Assembly: GCF_008327685.1 (NCBI RefSeq)
Contig: NZ_BDDE01000010.1
Span: forward strand, 1,178,001-1,242,000
Length of the DNA: 64,000 bases
From: Actinomadura sp. K4S16
GTDB taxonomy: Bacteria > Actinomycetota > Actinomycetes > Streptosporangiales > Streptosporangiaceae
Direction: 5' to 3'
The notes beneath the pieces are model-generated. The model had not been told where the DNA came from. It ran no database searches and saw only the letters and a list, made by a program, of their open reading frames with translations. Made by a program: the position numbers and the translations under genes. This document shows, piece after piece, positions 22,239-31,405 of the stretch. Positions within the stretch are counted from its first letter, which is position 1. Each line of letters begins with the position of its first letter.

Positions 22239-22284
22239 CAAGTGATTCCGTTGTTACGATCCAGTTTCACGACTGATTCACTTG
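22239..22284. promoter_or_regulatory. GlnR-type operator with an overlapping 10-bp inverted repeat
   Basis: Read on the minus strand: GAATC-n6-GAAAC-n6-GTAAC-n6-ATCAC, four pentamers at exact 11-bp spacing (plus-strand 22242-22279). GAAAC-n6-GTAAC matches the actinobacterial GlnR box. The flanks CAAGTGATTC (22239-22248) and GATTCACTTG (22275-22284) form an inverted repeat with one mismatch, which could be an Lrp/AsnC site. It lies between the operon start (22164) and the regulator start (22329), so both may be controlled. Confidence 0.65.
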
Positions 22285-22328
22285 ACCCAGAGGCCTCACA
22301 CCCTCGATGCCGCAGCTAGGAGATCCTG

Positions 22329-22790
22329 ATGGAACGGGCCCCCCGCGTCCAGCTCGACGAGACCGCCAAGCAGATCATCGAGCAGCTCCAGCAGGACGGC
22401 CGCCGCTCCTACGCCGCCATCGGCAAGGCCGTGGGCCTTTCCGAGGCCGCCGTGCGCCAGCGCGTGCAGAAGCTCCTCGACACGGGGGTCATGCAGATCG
22501 TCGGCGTCACCGACCCGCTCATGCTCGGCTTCCACCGGCAGATGATGATCGGCGTCAGGTGCGAGGGCGACCTGGAGAAGATCGCCGACGAGCTCGCGGC
22601 GCTCGACGAGATCGACTACGTCGTGATCACCGCCGGCTCGTTCGACATCCTCCTGGAACTCGTCTGCGAGGACGACGAACGCCTTTTGGAACTTCTCGGC
22701 CGAATCCGCGCCATACCCGGCGTTGTCTCCACCGAGAGCTTCGTCTACCTCAAACTTCGCAAACAGACCTACTCCTGGGGAACCCGCTGA
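22329..22790 (+). CDS. Lrp/AsnC-family transcriptional regulator of the polyamine operon
   Basis: A 153-residue protein. An N-terminal winged HTH (DETAKQIIEQLQQDGRRSYAAIGKAVGLSEAAVRQRVQKL) is joined to a RAM ligand-binding domain (about 70-150). AGGAGA lies 5 nt before the ATG. Divergent placement next to the aldehyde dehydrogenase/Pot operon suggests local control, sensing an amino acid or polyamine product. Confidence 0.9.
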   Translation: MERAPRVQLDETAKQIIEQLQQDGRRSYAAIGKAVGLSEAAVRQRVQKLLDTGVMQIVGVTDPLMLGFHRQMMIGVRCEGDLEKIADELAALDEIDYVVITAGSFDILLELVCEDDERLLELLGRIRAIPGVVSTESFVYLKLRKQTYSWGTR

Positions 22791-22886
22791 CTCCATCAGA
22801 CACCCGACGATTCTCGTTCTCTGAGGGGATGTTCTGGCAACACCTCGCGGCGTACTTTTAAAGGCCGCAAGGAAGGGAGACCGGCC

Positions 22887-23144
22887 ATGCCCGAGTCGGT
22901 TCGCCAGGACCTTCCGGTCGATCCCGCCGACGATCACATCGCCTTCCGGACCTCCGCGGAGCAGTTCCTCATGATCCGCACGGCGGCCGAGCTGATCGGC
23001 TGGACGGTCACCGACTACGTCCTGTCAGCCGCCCTGGACCGCGCCGAACGCGACCTCTACGAACACGCCGCCGCACAGGAGGCGGCGGCACCCGCCCCCG
23101 ACCCGATCCCTCCCTACACGGCCCTTCTGCTGGCCCTGACCTGA
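22887..23144 (+). CDS. Orphan DUF1778/TacA-like ribbon-helix-helix protein
   Basis: An 85-residue protein. The segment HIAFRTSAEQFLMIRTAAELIGWTVTDYVLSAALDRAE resembles the DUF1778 antitoxins (TacA type). No GNAT toxin gene follows; the neighbour is a NUDIX hydrolase. It may be a solitary regulator or the remnant of a toxin-antitoxin pair. AAGGGAG precedes the ATG. Confidence 0.65.
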   Translation: MPESVRQDLPVDPADDHIAFRTSAEQFLMIRTAAELIGWTVTDYVLSAALDRAERDLYEHAAAQEAAAPAPDPIPPYTALLLALT

Positions 23145-23150
23145 CCCGCC

Positions 23151-23663
23151 ATGCCCGGCCGAGGGAACCCGTTGGCGGAGGACCGCGAAGGCAACGCGCT
23201 CACGGACTTCCTCCCGGCCGCCCATCCCGTCCCCGGTGACGCCCCGATGCCCGCGGCATTGGCGGCGGTCTGGCACGACCATCACCTCCTGCTGGTCTAC
23301 GACCGCCACCGCCGCCAATGGGAACTCCCGGGCGGAGTGATCGAGGCGGGCGAGTCGCCCCTGGAAGCGGCGGTCCGCGAACTCCACGAGGAGACCGGCC
23401 TCCACCTTCCCGCCCTCACCCTCGCCGGCTACGCCCGTTTCCGCCTGGTCTCGCCGCCCCGAGAGGAGTACGCCGCCCTCTACACGGGCGAATCCCCCAC
23501 CCGCCCCAGCAACTTCACCCCCACCGACGAAATAGCCGCGATCCGCTTGTGGGACCCGACCACCCCCCGTCCCCACCGCGCGCAAGTCCTCGACACGACC
23601 CTGGCCCTGATGACCCCACCCGGCCGGCTGGTGCGCGGGGCTGGAGAATGGGGGGATGGCTGA
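23151..23663 (+). CDS. NUDIX hydrolase
   Basis: A 170-residue protein. The complete NUDIX box is GGVIEAGESPLEAAVRELHEETGL near residues 60-83. It hydrolyses a nucleoside diphosphate linked to some group X; the substrate cannot be named from sequence. It starts 7 nt after the DUF1778-like gene and its end overlaps the HIT gene by 8 nt, so the three genes are likely co-transcribed. Confidence 0.85.
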   Translation: MPGRGNPLAEDREGNALTDFLPAAHPVPGDAPMPAALAAVWHDHHLLLVYDRHRRQWELPGGVIEAGESPLEAAVRELHEETGLHLPALTLAGYARFRLVSPPREEYAALYTGESPTRPSNFTPTDEIAAIRLWDPTTPRPHRAQVLDTTLALMTPPGRLVRGAGEWGDG

Positions 23664-24093
23664 AGCTGCGAGCAAGGCTTGTCTGTTCTGCGAGATCATC
23701 AAGGGTGAGCGTCCCGCGCACATCGTGCTCGACGCACCGGACGCGATGGCGTTCCTCGACACTCGGCCACTGTTCAAGGGGCACGCCCTCCTGGTCCCCC
23801 GGACGCACTACGAGACGCTCACGGACCTGCCCGAAGACCTCCTCGGACCGTTCTTCGCCCAGGCCCAACGCCTGGCGAAGGCGATGGAGGACACGCTCGA
23901 AGCAGCCGGCTCGTTCGTCGCCATGAACAACCGGATCAGCCAAAGCGTCCCGCACCTGCACGTCCACGTAGTCCCCCGCAACCCGAAGGACGGCCTCCGC
24001 GGCTTCTTCTGGCCCCGCCAGAAATACGCCTCCGAAACCGAAGCCGCCACCTACGCAACCCGCCTCTCAAAAGCCCTCACCACCCCCACCTAA
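23656..24093 (+). CDS. HIT-family nucleotide hydrolase
   Basis: A 145-residue protein. The histidine triad HLHVHVVPR lies near residue 99, and CLFCEIIKGE at the start matches the HinT/Fhit-like zinc-binding N-terminus. It hydrolyses nucleoside phosphoramidates or dinucleotides in known relatives. ATG 23656 is preceded by a GGGGGATGG stretch inside the NUDIX gene. Confidence 0.88.
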   Translation: MAEAASKACLFCEIIKGERPAHIVLDAPDAMAFLDTRPLFKGHALLVPRTHYETLTDLPEDLLGPFFAQAQRLAKAMEDTLEAAGSFVAMNNRISQSVPHLHVHVVPRNPKDGLRGFFWPRQKYASETEAATYATRLSKALTTPT

Positions 24094-24214
24094 CAACCCT
24101 GCGGGCGATACGACAGCACGGCTCGGTGGGTGAGGGGACGCTGCGGTTCGGGGGCGCCTCTTGGTGGCGGGTCTAACGGCCTCCTTATGCGGTGGGCTCT
24201 AGCGTCTGGTTGTC

Positions 24215-24931
24215 ATGCGGCTGGAGCGTGTCGCCTTTCGTTACCGTCGGCGGGATCCGTGGGTGTTCCGGGACGTCTCGTTGTCGCTGCCGGAAGGAAG
24301 TGTGACCGAGGTGACCGGGCATAACGGCGCAGGGAAGTCCACTCTTCTCCGCGTGATGGCCGGCCTGCGCAGGCCCCGTGCGGGCGCCGTCAAGGGCCGT
24401 CCCGCGAGGGTCGGCTACGCGCCTGAGCGGTTCCCGGTGGACCAGCCGTTCAGCGTCCGCGCGTACCTGGGCCACATGGCGGCCATTCGGCGCGTCCCCG
24501 CCGCCGCCTGCGACGCCTGGGCGGAGCGGTTGAGCTTTGACCACCTCCTCGATGTCCGGCTTGCCGAGTTGTCGAAGGGCAGCGCCCAGAAGATCGGGAT
24601 CGCGCAGGCGCTCATGGCGGACCCCGAACTGCTGGTCCTCGACGAGCCCTTCGCCGGCCTGGACGCCGCCACACGCGACGCGCTCCCCGGGCTGATCTCC
24701 GAGTTCGCGGCGCGCGGCTCCACCGTCGTCGTCAGCGACCACCAGCGCTGCATCGAGGCGATGCCCGGCGTCGACCGCCTGCACGTCGCCGACGGCTCCG
24801 TGACCCCGCTGTCGGCCGGGGGCGGAAGCGCCTGGACCGTCCTGGAGGTCGAGGTGCCCGCCGACGAGGCCGACACCGTGGAGACGAAGCTGCGCGCCGA
24901 CGGCTACCGGGTCCGGAGGCCCGCAGAGTGA
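24215..24931 (+). CDS. ABC transporter ATP-binding protein
   Basis: A 238-residue ATPase. It has Walker A GHNGAGKST, signature LSKGSAQK (LSGGQ variant), Walker B LLVLDEPF and switch-loop SDHQ. An extra C-terminal stretch of about 40 residues follows. The next gene encodes its membrane partner and overlaps by 4 nt. The direction and substrate of transport are unknown. No clear ribosome site precedes the ATG. Confidence 0.85.
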   Translation: MRLERVAFRYRRRDPWVFRDVSLSLPEGSVTEVTGHNGAGKSTLLRVMAGLRRPRAGAVKGRPARVGYAPERFPVDQPFSVRAYLGHMAAIRRVPAAACDAWAERLSFDHLLDVRLAELSKGSAQKIGIAQALMADPELLVLDEPFAGLDAATRDALPGLISEFAARGSTVVVSDHQRCIEAMPGVDRLHVADGSVTPLSAGGGSAWTVLEVEVPADEADTVETKLRADGYRVRRPAE

Positions 24932-25620
24932 TCGCGCTCGTCCGGTTCCAGGTGGCGGGATACCTCCGCTCGCTGCGCGTCCTGCAGCCGCTGATCGTCG
25001 TGGCGCTGGTCGTCGCGCTGGTCCTTTCACAGGGGCCGAGCGGCCCGGACGCCGCCGCCCTCGCCGTGCGGACGCTCGCGGACGTCGCGGCGATCCTGTT
25101 CCCCGTGTGGGCGTGGGCGGCCCGCGCCCTCCTCGACACCCAGCCCGACGAGCAGCGCGCCTTGACCGCCACTGCGGCCCGCCACCCGTCAGCACCCACA
25201 TGGGCCGGTCTGCTCGCCGCTTACTGCGTGAACGTCTCACTGGGCGCGCTGGCACTGGCCGTTCCTCTCATTCAGGCCTTCCTGGTCGGTTCGCCAGGGC
25301 GAGCCGTCTTGGCGGGGTGCGCGTTGAACCTCCTCGTCGCCGTCCCGGGCACGCTGCTGGGGGCATGGACCAGCCGCGCCCTCATCCCCGATCCCGGCGT
25401 CTCGCTGCTGGCGCTCCTCGGCGGCGCGACCGCGCTCCTTCTCCTCGGCATGGGACGGCTCTCCTGGCTCTCCATCCCGATGATCGGCTGGATGCACGCG
25501 GCCCACGACGGCCCGAGCGCCTTCGTCTCGCACTTCCCCGCGACCGCCCTCCACGTGCTCGTCTGGTCCGCGGTGGTCGGCGCCGCCTACCTCCTCACCG
25601 TCCCCCGCCGCACCCTCTGA
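24928..25620 (+). CDS. ABC transporter membrane protein
   Basis: A 230-residue protein with about six hydrophobic helices and no other motif. GTG 24928 overlaps the ATPase stop (GTGA). Small size and a single partner fit an ABC-2-like exporter; this is inference from neighbourhood. Confidence 0.75.
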   Translation: MIALVRFQVAGYLRSLRVLQPLIVVALVVALVLSQGPSGPDAAALAVRTLADVAAILFPVWAWAARALLDTQPDEQRALTATAARHPSAPTWAGLLAAYCVNVSLGALALAVPLIQAFLVGSPGRAVLAGCALNLLVAVPGTLLGAWTSRALIPDPGVSLLALLGGATALLLLGMGRLSWLSIPMIGWMHAAHDGPSAFVSHFPATALHVLVWSAVVGAAYLLTVPRRTL

Positions 25621-25623
25621 GAG

Positions 25624-25635
25624 CCCCGTGCGGGG
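25624..25635 (+). terminator. Short GC hairpin after the ABC pair
   Basis: CCCC-GTGC-GGGG begins 4 nt after the permease stop, a minimal GC-type terminator candidate. Confidence 0.35.
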
Positions 25636-25798
25636 TGGTCGTCCGCAGGACGGGCCCAGGAGTACGGGCCCAGGAGTGGTGATACCGGCCTCTTCCGCCC
25701 ACGCCGCTGCCACGTCGCCCCGCCACGCCGTCCCCCCGCCCCCTCACCACCTCGCCACGACGCCACGACGGCTCATAGGCGGGGGCCGGGGGGGAACT

Positions 25799-25814
25799 CG
25801 CCCCTGCAGGGGCG
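25799..25814 (-). terminator. Perfect 16-bp palindrome after the DUF1963 gene
   Basis: CGCCCCTGCAGGGGCG lies 13 nt beyond the DUF1963 stop (25827) in the convergent intergenic region and is a likely terminator for the minus strand. Nothing else is recognisable between 25636 and 25798. Confidence 0.45.
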
Positions 25815-25826
25815 GTGTGGCGTGTG

Positions 25827-26651
25827 TCAGGCGGCTTGGACGGTCAGCCATGCCTGCTCCAAGGGGGTGTCGCGGCGGTTGCAGAAATAGACGCGGCCCG
25901 GGTCGCCCCAGTACCAGCCGAGGCGATCGTCGGAGTCGAGTTGGAGGAGCAGGTGCCACTCCTCGACCGCGCGCCGCTCATCCGGGGTAAGGGCTGGGGG
26001 GTGGAGGGAGTTCAGGGTGCGGCCGGTCGAGGCGTACAGGCAGTCGGGGCCGAGCGGACGCTGGACGAGCGTCGGCCAGCCGCCCAACTGGTGGGCGGGT
26101 GCGTCGTCCGGGCAGGTGTGGCGGGTCCAGGCGGCGTGCAGTTGTTCGTACACGGCCACGATGCCGTCGTAGACGCTCTCCAGGCGCTGGACGGCTGCCT
26201 CCTGGGGAGAGGGCAGGGAGAGGAACGGAGCGGCGCCCAAGGTGGTCTCCGGGTAGGAGATGCTGCCCGGAGGCGGGGCCGTAGGGCGGAGGTCGCCGGT
26301 GAGGACGCGCCAGCCGCCGCGGTGACCGGGCTCGTCGCCCCAGGGGCGGGGGATCTCGCTCGCGTAGTAGAACGCGGCGCGGCAGGCGGGCAGGCCGGGG
26401 ATCTCGGCGAGGCGGGCGAGGCCCGCGATGTCGATCGCACCTAAGAAGTCGAGCGGGCGGCCCTTCCACGTCGGCCATGGCTCGCCCGGCGGCAGCAGCG
26501 GCGCGCCGCCGAGGCGGACGGGCACCTCGCCATGGCCGGACAGGCGCAGCGCCGGCTTGACCAGGGGCAGCAGGAGGGCCGTGATCTCGGGGGCGAGGAA
26601 GGAGTCGAACAGGGCGCGGAGCCGTCGGTACTGTGCGGCGAAGGGGTCCAT
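25827..26651 (-). CDS. DUF1963 (YwqG-like) protein
   Basis: A 274-residue cytoplasmic protein. RLGGAPLLPPGEPWPTWKGRPLDFLGAIDIA and the final LLLQLDSDDRLGWYWGDPGRVYF are characteristic of the DUF1963/YwqG family, whose biochemical role is unknown. It has no evident operon partner; an exact DnaA box lies 50 nt upstream. Confidence 0.8.
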   Translation of the reverse strand: MDPFAAQYRRLRALFDSFLAPEITALLLPLVKPALRLSGHGEVPVRLGGAPLLPPGEPWPTWKGRPLDFLGAIDIAGLARLAEIPGLPACRAAFYYASEIPRPWGDEPGHRGGWRVLTGDLRPTAPPPGSISYPETTLGAAPFLSLPSPQEAAVQRLESVYDGIVAVYEQLHAAWTRHTCPDDAPAHQLGGWPTLVQRPLGPDCLYASTGRTLNSLHPPALTPDERRAVEEWHLLLQLDSDDRLGWYWGDPGRVYFCNRRDTPLEQAWLTVQAA

Positions 26652-26700
26652 GCACGTAGCGTGGCGCGGCCCTCACCCGGCGCGCAGCATCCCGTGAAAT

Positions 26701-26709
26701 TGTGGATAA
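26701..26709 (-). promoter_or_regulatory. DnaA box (exact consensus)
   Basis: TTATCCACA on the minus strand, in the 63-nt gap between the DUF1963 start and the DivIVA-repeat gene stop. It is one of three exact 9-mers within 10 kb, all intergenic. Confidence 0.5.
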
Positions 26710-26714
26710 CCGCG

Positions 26715-27224
26715 TCAGCGTTCGAGCGCGGCCGACAGCTGCAGCAGGAAGCGGTCGACCTCCTGCTCGTCGTAGCCGGGCCCGAGCCGGACGGTGCGGA
26801 ACGCGCTCTCCCGCACGTCGCGAGCGGTCACGGGCGGGGCGACGCCGCGCAGCCCGGCGATCACGCGGTCGAGGAACGCGTCCACGTCCCGCACGTCGTA
26901 GCCGGGGCGCAGCCCGGCGCCCGAGAACCGCGCGTTCTGGATCCAGTTGATCAGCCAGGCCGGCTGGGCGCGCGTGCGGCCGGGGCGCTCCCCGAACGGC
27001 GCCATGGCCTGGAGCTCCCTGATGCACTCGCGGAGCAGCTCGTCCACCGCGCGATGCTCGTAGCCGCGAAGGACGGTGGTGAAGCGCGCCTGGCGCACCT
27101 CGTCCGCGGACATCGGCGGTCCGCCGCTCAGCGCCTGCGAGACCCGCTTCAGCAGGGCGTCGACCTCGTCCCGGTCGTAGCCCCGCAAGACCACCGGCAG
27201 CCGTGTACCCGTCTTCACCGGCAC
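26715..27224 (-). CDS. Four-repeat DivIVA-type domain protein
   Basis: A 169-residue protein built from four copies of the short DivIVA N-terminal signature: VLRGYDRDEVDALL, VLRGYEHRAVDELL, RPGYDVRDVDAFL and GPGYDEQEVDRFL, about 40 residues apart. DivIVA proteins recognise curved membrane at poles and septa through this motif, normally once and followed by a long coiled coil. Here the coiled coil is missing and the motif is repeated, so a binding or adaptor role for a polar or septal partner is possible (inference). It lies downstream of rlmN on the same strand. Confidence 0.75.
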   Translation of the reverse strand: MPVKTGTRLPVVLRGYDRDEVDALLKRVSQALSGGPPMSADEVRQARFTTVLRGYEHRAVDELLRECIRELQAMAPFGERPGRTRAQPAWLINWIQNARFSGAGLRPGYDVRDVDAFLDRVIAGLRGVAPPVTARDVRESAFRTVRLGPGYDEQEVDRFLLQLSAALER

Positions 27225-27285
27225 CGCGCTCCTCAGCCGTGTCCCCTGCGCCCCGCGCGGCGCCAGGAACGCACCGGCGGCGCGC

Positions 27286-28431
27286 TCAGTCCTTGGTCGC
27301 CGCGGCCAGCTGCCCGCAGGCCCCGTCGATCTCCCTGCCCCGAGTGTCGCGCACCGTGACCGGGACCCCGTGGGCCTCCAGGCGGCGGACGAACTCGCGC
27401 TCGTCCTCGGGCCGTGAGGCGGTCCACTTGGAACCCGGCGTTGGGTTCAACGGAATCAGATTGACGTGCACGAGGTGCCCGCGCAAGAGCCTTCCGAGAA
27501 GATCGGCCCGCCACGCCTGGTCGTTCACGTCCTTGATGAGGGCGTACTCGATCGAGACGCGGCGGCCGCTCCGGTCGGCGTAGGCCCAGGCCGCGTCCAG
27601 CACCTCGGCGACCTTCCACCGGTTGTTGACGGGCACGAGGTCGTCGCGGAGCTCGTCGTCGGGCGCGTGCAGGGACACCGCCAGCCTGACCGACATGTCC
27701 TCCGCGGCGAGCTTCTCGATGGCCGGAACGAGCCCGACCGTGGAGACCGTCACCGACCGCTGGGAGATGCCCAAGCCGGCGGGCGCCGGATCGGTGATGC
27801 GCCTGACCGCGCCCATCACGGCCTTGTAGTTGGCCAGGGGCTCGCCCATACCCATGAAGACGATGTTGGAGACGCGTCCGGGCCCGCCTGGGATGCGTCC
27901 ACGGGCGAGTGCGCGCGCGCCGGCGGCGACCTGCTCGACTATCTCGGCCGTGGACAGGTTGCGGGTGAGCCCTGCCTGACCGGTCGCGCAGAAGGGGCAG
28001 TTCATCCCGCAGCCCGCCTGGGACGAGACGCACATCGTGGCCCGGTCGGGGTACCGCATCAGGACCGACTCGAACAGGACGCCGTCGAAGGCCTTCCAGA
28101 CGGTCTTGAGGGTCGTCCCCCCGTCGCAGTCCATCTCGCGTACGGGGGTCAGCAGCGACGGCAGCAGTTCGGAGACGAGGCGTTCCCGGACAGCGGCCGG
28201 CAGGTCCGTCATCTCGGCGGGATCGTCGACGAGGCGCGCGAAGTAGTGGCGCGACAGCTGGTCGGCGCGGAACGGCTTCTCCCCCAGCGCGGCGACCGCC
28301 TCGCGGCGCTCGGCCGTGGTGAGGTCGGCGAGGTGCTTCGGCGGCTTGCCGCGCCTGGGGGCGGCGAAGACGAGCTTCGCCGGGGTCTTCTCGGACGCGG
28401 CGCCGGTCGCGGCGGGCTGGGTGGTAGACAT
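27286..28431 (-). CDS. rlmN: Dual-specificity 23S rRNA/tRNA adenine-C2 methyltransferase RlmN
   Basis: A 381-residue radical-SAM enzyme. The cluster motif CGMNCPFC lies near residue 145, GMGEPLANY is conserved, and the C-terminal catalytic Cys region reads [15 protein letters not shown]. It methylates A2503 of 23S rRNA and A37 of some tRNAs. GGAAGGA sits just before ATG 28431. In M. tuberculosis rlmN also lies next to cdsA; here the SUFU gene intervenes. Confidence 0.93.
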   Translation of the reverse strand: MSTTQPAATGAASEKTPAKLVFAAPRRGKPPKHLADLTTAERREAVAALGEKPFRADQLSRHYFARLVDDPAEMTDLPAAVRERLVSELLPSLLTPVREMDCDGGTTLKTVWKAFDGVLFESVLMRYPDRATMCVSSQAGCGMNCPFCATGQAGLTRNLSTAEIVEQVAAGARALARGRIPGGPGRVSNIVFMGMGEPLANYKAVMGAVRRITDPAPAGLGISQRSVTVSTVGLVPAIEKLAAEDMSVRLAVSLHAPDDELRDDLVPVNNRWKVAEVLDAAWAYADRSGRRVSIEYALIKDVNDQAWRADLLGRLLRGHLVHVNLIPLNPTPGSKWTASRPEDEREFVRRLEAHGVPVTVRDTRGREIDGACGQLAAATKD

Positions 28432-28592
28432 GGTCCTTCCAGTGTCGCAAACACCCGCGCGTGCATCGTCCGTCCGGGACTCCCGCCATCCCCGGACCGC
28501 GCCGCTCCCGCGGCAGGGGACGCTTCCAGCACCGCCATTCCCGAACGGCGACATCCCTGCACACGGCCTTGTCTGCGGCTAAGGTCTCGATC

Positions 28593-29738
28593 ATGTCGGT
28601 ATTGCGCAGGGGCGCGGCCTCGCCCCGGGGGTCAGCGGCCACGGTCGTCCACGCGGCGGCCAGCCCGTACGGCAGCCGGCGGCTCACCGTCGAGACCGAC
28701 GGCGAGGTCACCGCGGCCTACCTGAAGGACGCGCGGGACTCGGTGGTCGGGGCGGTCTGGGTCGCGAACCACCGCGAGGCCCCGCAGGAGCTGGACGTGG
28801 CTCGGCTCGACGCGGGCCTCACACCGCTCCTCCCGGAGACCCATGTGCGCCACCCCGCCGGACGCCCCCCGCTGGACGCCGAGGCGCTGGAGGTCGTGTG
28901 GTTCGAGGAGGGCGACGGGGTCGCCGTCCTGGAGGCGGGCGACCCGCTGCTGGTGATCCCCGGCTGGTCGGACATGGGCCGCGGCATCCCGGGCTACGCG
29001 CGCGACGCCACGCTGCAGAGCCCCTTCGCCTTCCCTTTGGACGAGGAGATCGAGGACTTCGGGCCGCGCATCGAGCTAGCGCGCGAGCACTGGAAGAGGT
29101 GCCGCGCAGACGGCTCTTGGGCGGAGTTCCAGCAGTCGGTGCTCGGCCACCTGCTGCAACGTCTCGGCCCCAGCGGCCACTACTGGCACGACGTCGGACG
29201 GCAGTTGGCGAGGGGCAGGCCGAGCGTGGCCCCGACCGTAGGTGTGTCGGAGCGGCCCGCAAGGGGCGGCCGGGAGTTCACGGTTCTGAGCACGGTCGGG
29301 ATGAGCCGCCAGCGGATGCCCACGGTCGAGCTGTACGAGGACGACGTCGCCCCATACGGACGCATCGAGCTGGCCGTCGCCAGCACCCTGCCCAGCCAGC
29401 GCGCGGGGAGCATCTTCCCGTGGCTGGCGCAGTACCCGTGGCGGTCGGTGACCTGGTTCGCCCCAGGGGACGTCGTGAAGTGGTACCACGAGGCGCGCAC
29501 GTTCCCGCTCAGCACCGGTGAGACGTCCTGGGAAGGTGTGCTCCTCCTGGACGACCCGAACCGTCTCGCAGGTCCCGGGGCGCCTGCCATGACCGGGCTG
29601 ACGCTCAACGGGGACGCCGTCCGATGGCTGTGGCTCGTCCCCATCACGGGCGAGGAGCACCGCTTCGCCAAGAGCGAGGGGTCGGACGCGCTCATACGGC
29701 GCCTGGCCCAGCAGGGCCGCTCCTGGATCGTCTCCTAG
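28593..29738 (+). CDS. Suppressor-of-fused (SUFU) domain protein
   Basis: A 381-residue cytoplasmic protein. The C-terminal part (about 190-375: REFTVLSTVGMSRQRMP, LPSQRAGSIFPWLAQYP, TWFAPGDVV, WLWLVPITGEE) matches the bacterial SUFU domain, common in polymorphic-toxin immunity and unassigned proteins. The N-terminal half is unrecognised. AAGG lies 8 nt before the ATG. It is inserted between rlmN and cdsA. Confidence 0.8.
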   Translation: MSVLRRGAASPRGSAATVVHAAASPYGSRRLTVETDGEVTAAYLKDARDSVVGAVWVANHREAPQELDVARLDAGLTPLLPETHVRHPAGRPPLDAEALEVVWFEEGDGVAVLEAGDPLLVIPGWSDMGRGIPGYARDATLQSPFAFPLDEEIEDFGPRIELAREHWKRCRADGSWAEFQQSVLGHLLQRLGPSGHYWHDVGRQLARGRPSVAPTVGVSERPARGGREFTVLSTVGMSRQRMPTVELYEDDVAPYGRIELAVASTLPSQRAGSIFPWLAQYPWRSVTWFAPGDVVKWYHEARTFPLSTGETSWEGVLLLDDPNRLAGPGAPAMTGLTLNGDAVRWLWLVPITGEEHRFAKSEGSDALIRRLAQQGRSWIVS

Positions 29739-29769
29739 GCGACTCGTCTCTGGGAACGCCCCAGAAAAC

Positions 29770-29785
29770 GGCCCGCAGCCGGGCC
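29770..29785. terminator. Hairpin between convergent SUFU and cdsA genes
   Basis: GGCCCG pairs with CGGGCC around CAGC, about 30 nt from either stop. Confidence 0.45.
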
Positions 29786-29811
29786 AGGGACGCTCGTCCT
29801 CCGGGGTCGCT

Positions 29812-30807
29812 TTAGCTAGGGACGAACAGTTCCAGCAGCAGCCAGACGACGGGAGCCGTCGCGACGAGGGAGTCGAGGCGGTCCATCACCCCGCCGTGTC
29901 CGGGCAGGAGCGTTCCCATGTCCTTGATGCCGAGATCCCGCTTGATCATCGATTCGACGAGGTCGCCGGCGGTCGCGGTGACCACGGCCGCGAGCCCGAT
30001 GATCACGCCCTGCCAGACGTGGCCGCCGTCCAGGAGCCACCACACCAGCCATCCGCCGACGGCCATGCAGGTGAGGGCGGACCCGGTGACGCCCTCCCAG
30101 GTCTTCTTCGGGCTGATGGTGGGCGCCAGCTTGTGCCTGCCCAGGAAGGACCCGGCGAAGTAGCCGCCGATGTCGCTGGCGACGGTGGTGGCGATGAAGA
30201 TGACGATGCGGTGGTCACCGTCCGCCGGGCGCATGAGCAGCGCGACGATCCCGCCCATCAGCACCAGGTAGCCGGCCACGAGCGACCCGGCGGTGACGTC
30301 CCGCACGTATCCGGAGGCGCCCTCGGCCATGCGCGTCATCAGCAGCGCCAGGACCGTCAGCGAGACCGCCGCGACGGTCGCCGTCGCGCCCCACACGTAG
30401 GCGACGACGGGCGTGCCGACCATGCCCGTCGCGACGGGGATGAACGGGACGCGGATGTCGCGGCTCTTGAGCGCCTCGGTCAGTTCCCGCATGCCGAGGA
30501 ACAGGAACACGACCATCACGCCAAGGAAGATCTCCTTGATCGTGTACAGCGAGACCAGCACGAGGGCGCCGAGCGCGACGCCCACGCCTATGGCGATCGG
30601 GAGGTTTCGCCCTGTCCTGCTCGGAGGCTTTCCGGCGGACGTCGCGCCACCGGAAGGAGTCGCGCCGCTAGGAGTAGAGGAGTCGCCGGAGCCGTCCGGC
30701 CCCTGCCCGGGGGGCGAGTCCAGTGCTTCTCCGGGGGGTGGGCCGGCCATGTCGACCTCCGGCTCGTCCGGGGAGCCCGAGGGCTCCCCGGCGTCGTCGA
30801 GTTCCAT
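29812..30807 (-). CDS. cdsA: Phosphatidate cytidylyltransferase
   Basis: A 331-residue membrane enzyme making CDP-diacylglycerol. About eight helices follow a Pro/Gly/Ser-rich cytoplasmic leader of about 65 residues. The family signature SMIKRDLGIKDMGTLLPGHG and GGVMDRLDS lie near the C-terminus. Its ATG shares one base with the frr stop (TGATG). Confidence 0.92.
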   Translation of the reverse strand: MELDDAGEPSGSPDEPEVDMAGPPPGEALDSPPGQGPDGSGDSSTPSGATPSGGATSAGKPPSRTGRNLPIAIGVGVALGALVLVSLYTIKEIFLGVMVVFLFLGMRELTEALKSRDIRVPFIPVATGMVGTPVVAYVWGATATVAAVSLTVLALLMTRMAEGASGYVRDVTAGSLVAGYLVLMGGIVALLMRPADGDHRIVIFIATTVASDIGGYFAGSFLGRHKLAPTISPKKTWEGVTGSALTCMAVGGWLVWWLLDGGHVWQGVIIGLAAVVTATAGDLVESMIKRDLGIKDMGTLLPGHGGVMDRLDSLVATAPVVWLLLELFVPS

Positions 30808-31364
30808 CAGACTTCGAGCAGTTCGGCCTTCTTGTGCTCGAGCAGCTCGTCGATCTGCGCCACGTAGCGGTGCGTCGTGTCGTCGAGTTCCTTCTCGGCA
30901 CGCCTGACCTCGTCCTCGCCGACCTCGCCGTCCTTGGCGAGCTTGTCGAGGGCGTCCTTGGCGCGGCGCCGGATGTTGCGGATGGAGACGCGGCTCTCCT
31001 CCGCCTTGGTTCCGGCGACCTTGATGAACTCCCTGCGGCGCTCCTCCGACAGCTCGGGGAAGACCACCCGGATGACGTTGCCGTCGTTGGTGGGGTTCAC
31101 GCCGAGGTCGCTGTCGCGGATGGCCCTCTCCACGGCCTGCATGGACGACTTGTCGAAGACCTGGACGATGACCATCCGCGGCTCGGGCAGCGTGAACGAC
31201 GCGAGCTGGTTGACCGGCGTCGGCGTCCCGTAGTACTCGGCGGTGATCTTGTTGAACATCGCGGGGGTGACCCGGCCGGTGCGGATGGCCTGGAAGTCCT
31301 CCTTGGCGACCGCGACCGCCTTCTCCATCTTCTCCTCGGCTTCGAGGAGGGTCTCGTCGATCAC
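30807..31364 (-). CDS. frr: Ribosome recycling factor
   Basis: A 185-residue protein of standard length. The segments [35 protein letters not shown] and [18 protein letters not shown] are those of RRF. It acts with EF-G to split post-termination ribosomes. A hairpin separates it from pyrH. Confidence 0.95.
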   Translation of the reverse strand: MIDETLLEAEEKMEKAVAVAKEDFQAIRTGRVTPAMFNKITAEYYGTPTPVNQLASFTLPEPRMVIVQVFDKSSMQAVERAIRDSDLGVNPTNDGNVIRVVFPELSEERRREFIKVAGTKAEESRVSIRNIRRRAKDALDKLAKDGEVGEDEVRRAEKELDDTTHRYVAQIDELLEHKKAELLEV

Positions 31365-31405
31365 TGTGACTCCCGTGTCATCTGGTCGGCCCTGGTCCTG
31401 CGGTT

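Noticed and set aside
22887-23663. Toxin-antitoxin pair (DUF1778 plus NUDIX)
   Set aside because: The second gene is a NUDIX hydrolase with an intact box, not a GNAT toxin.
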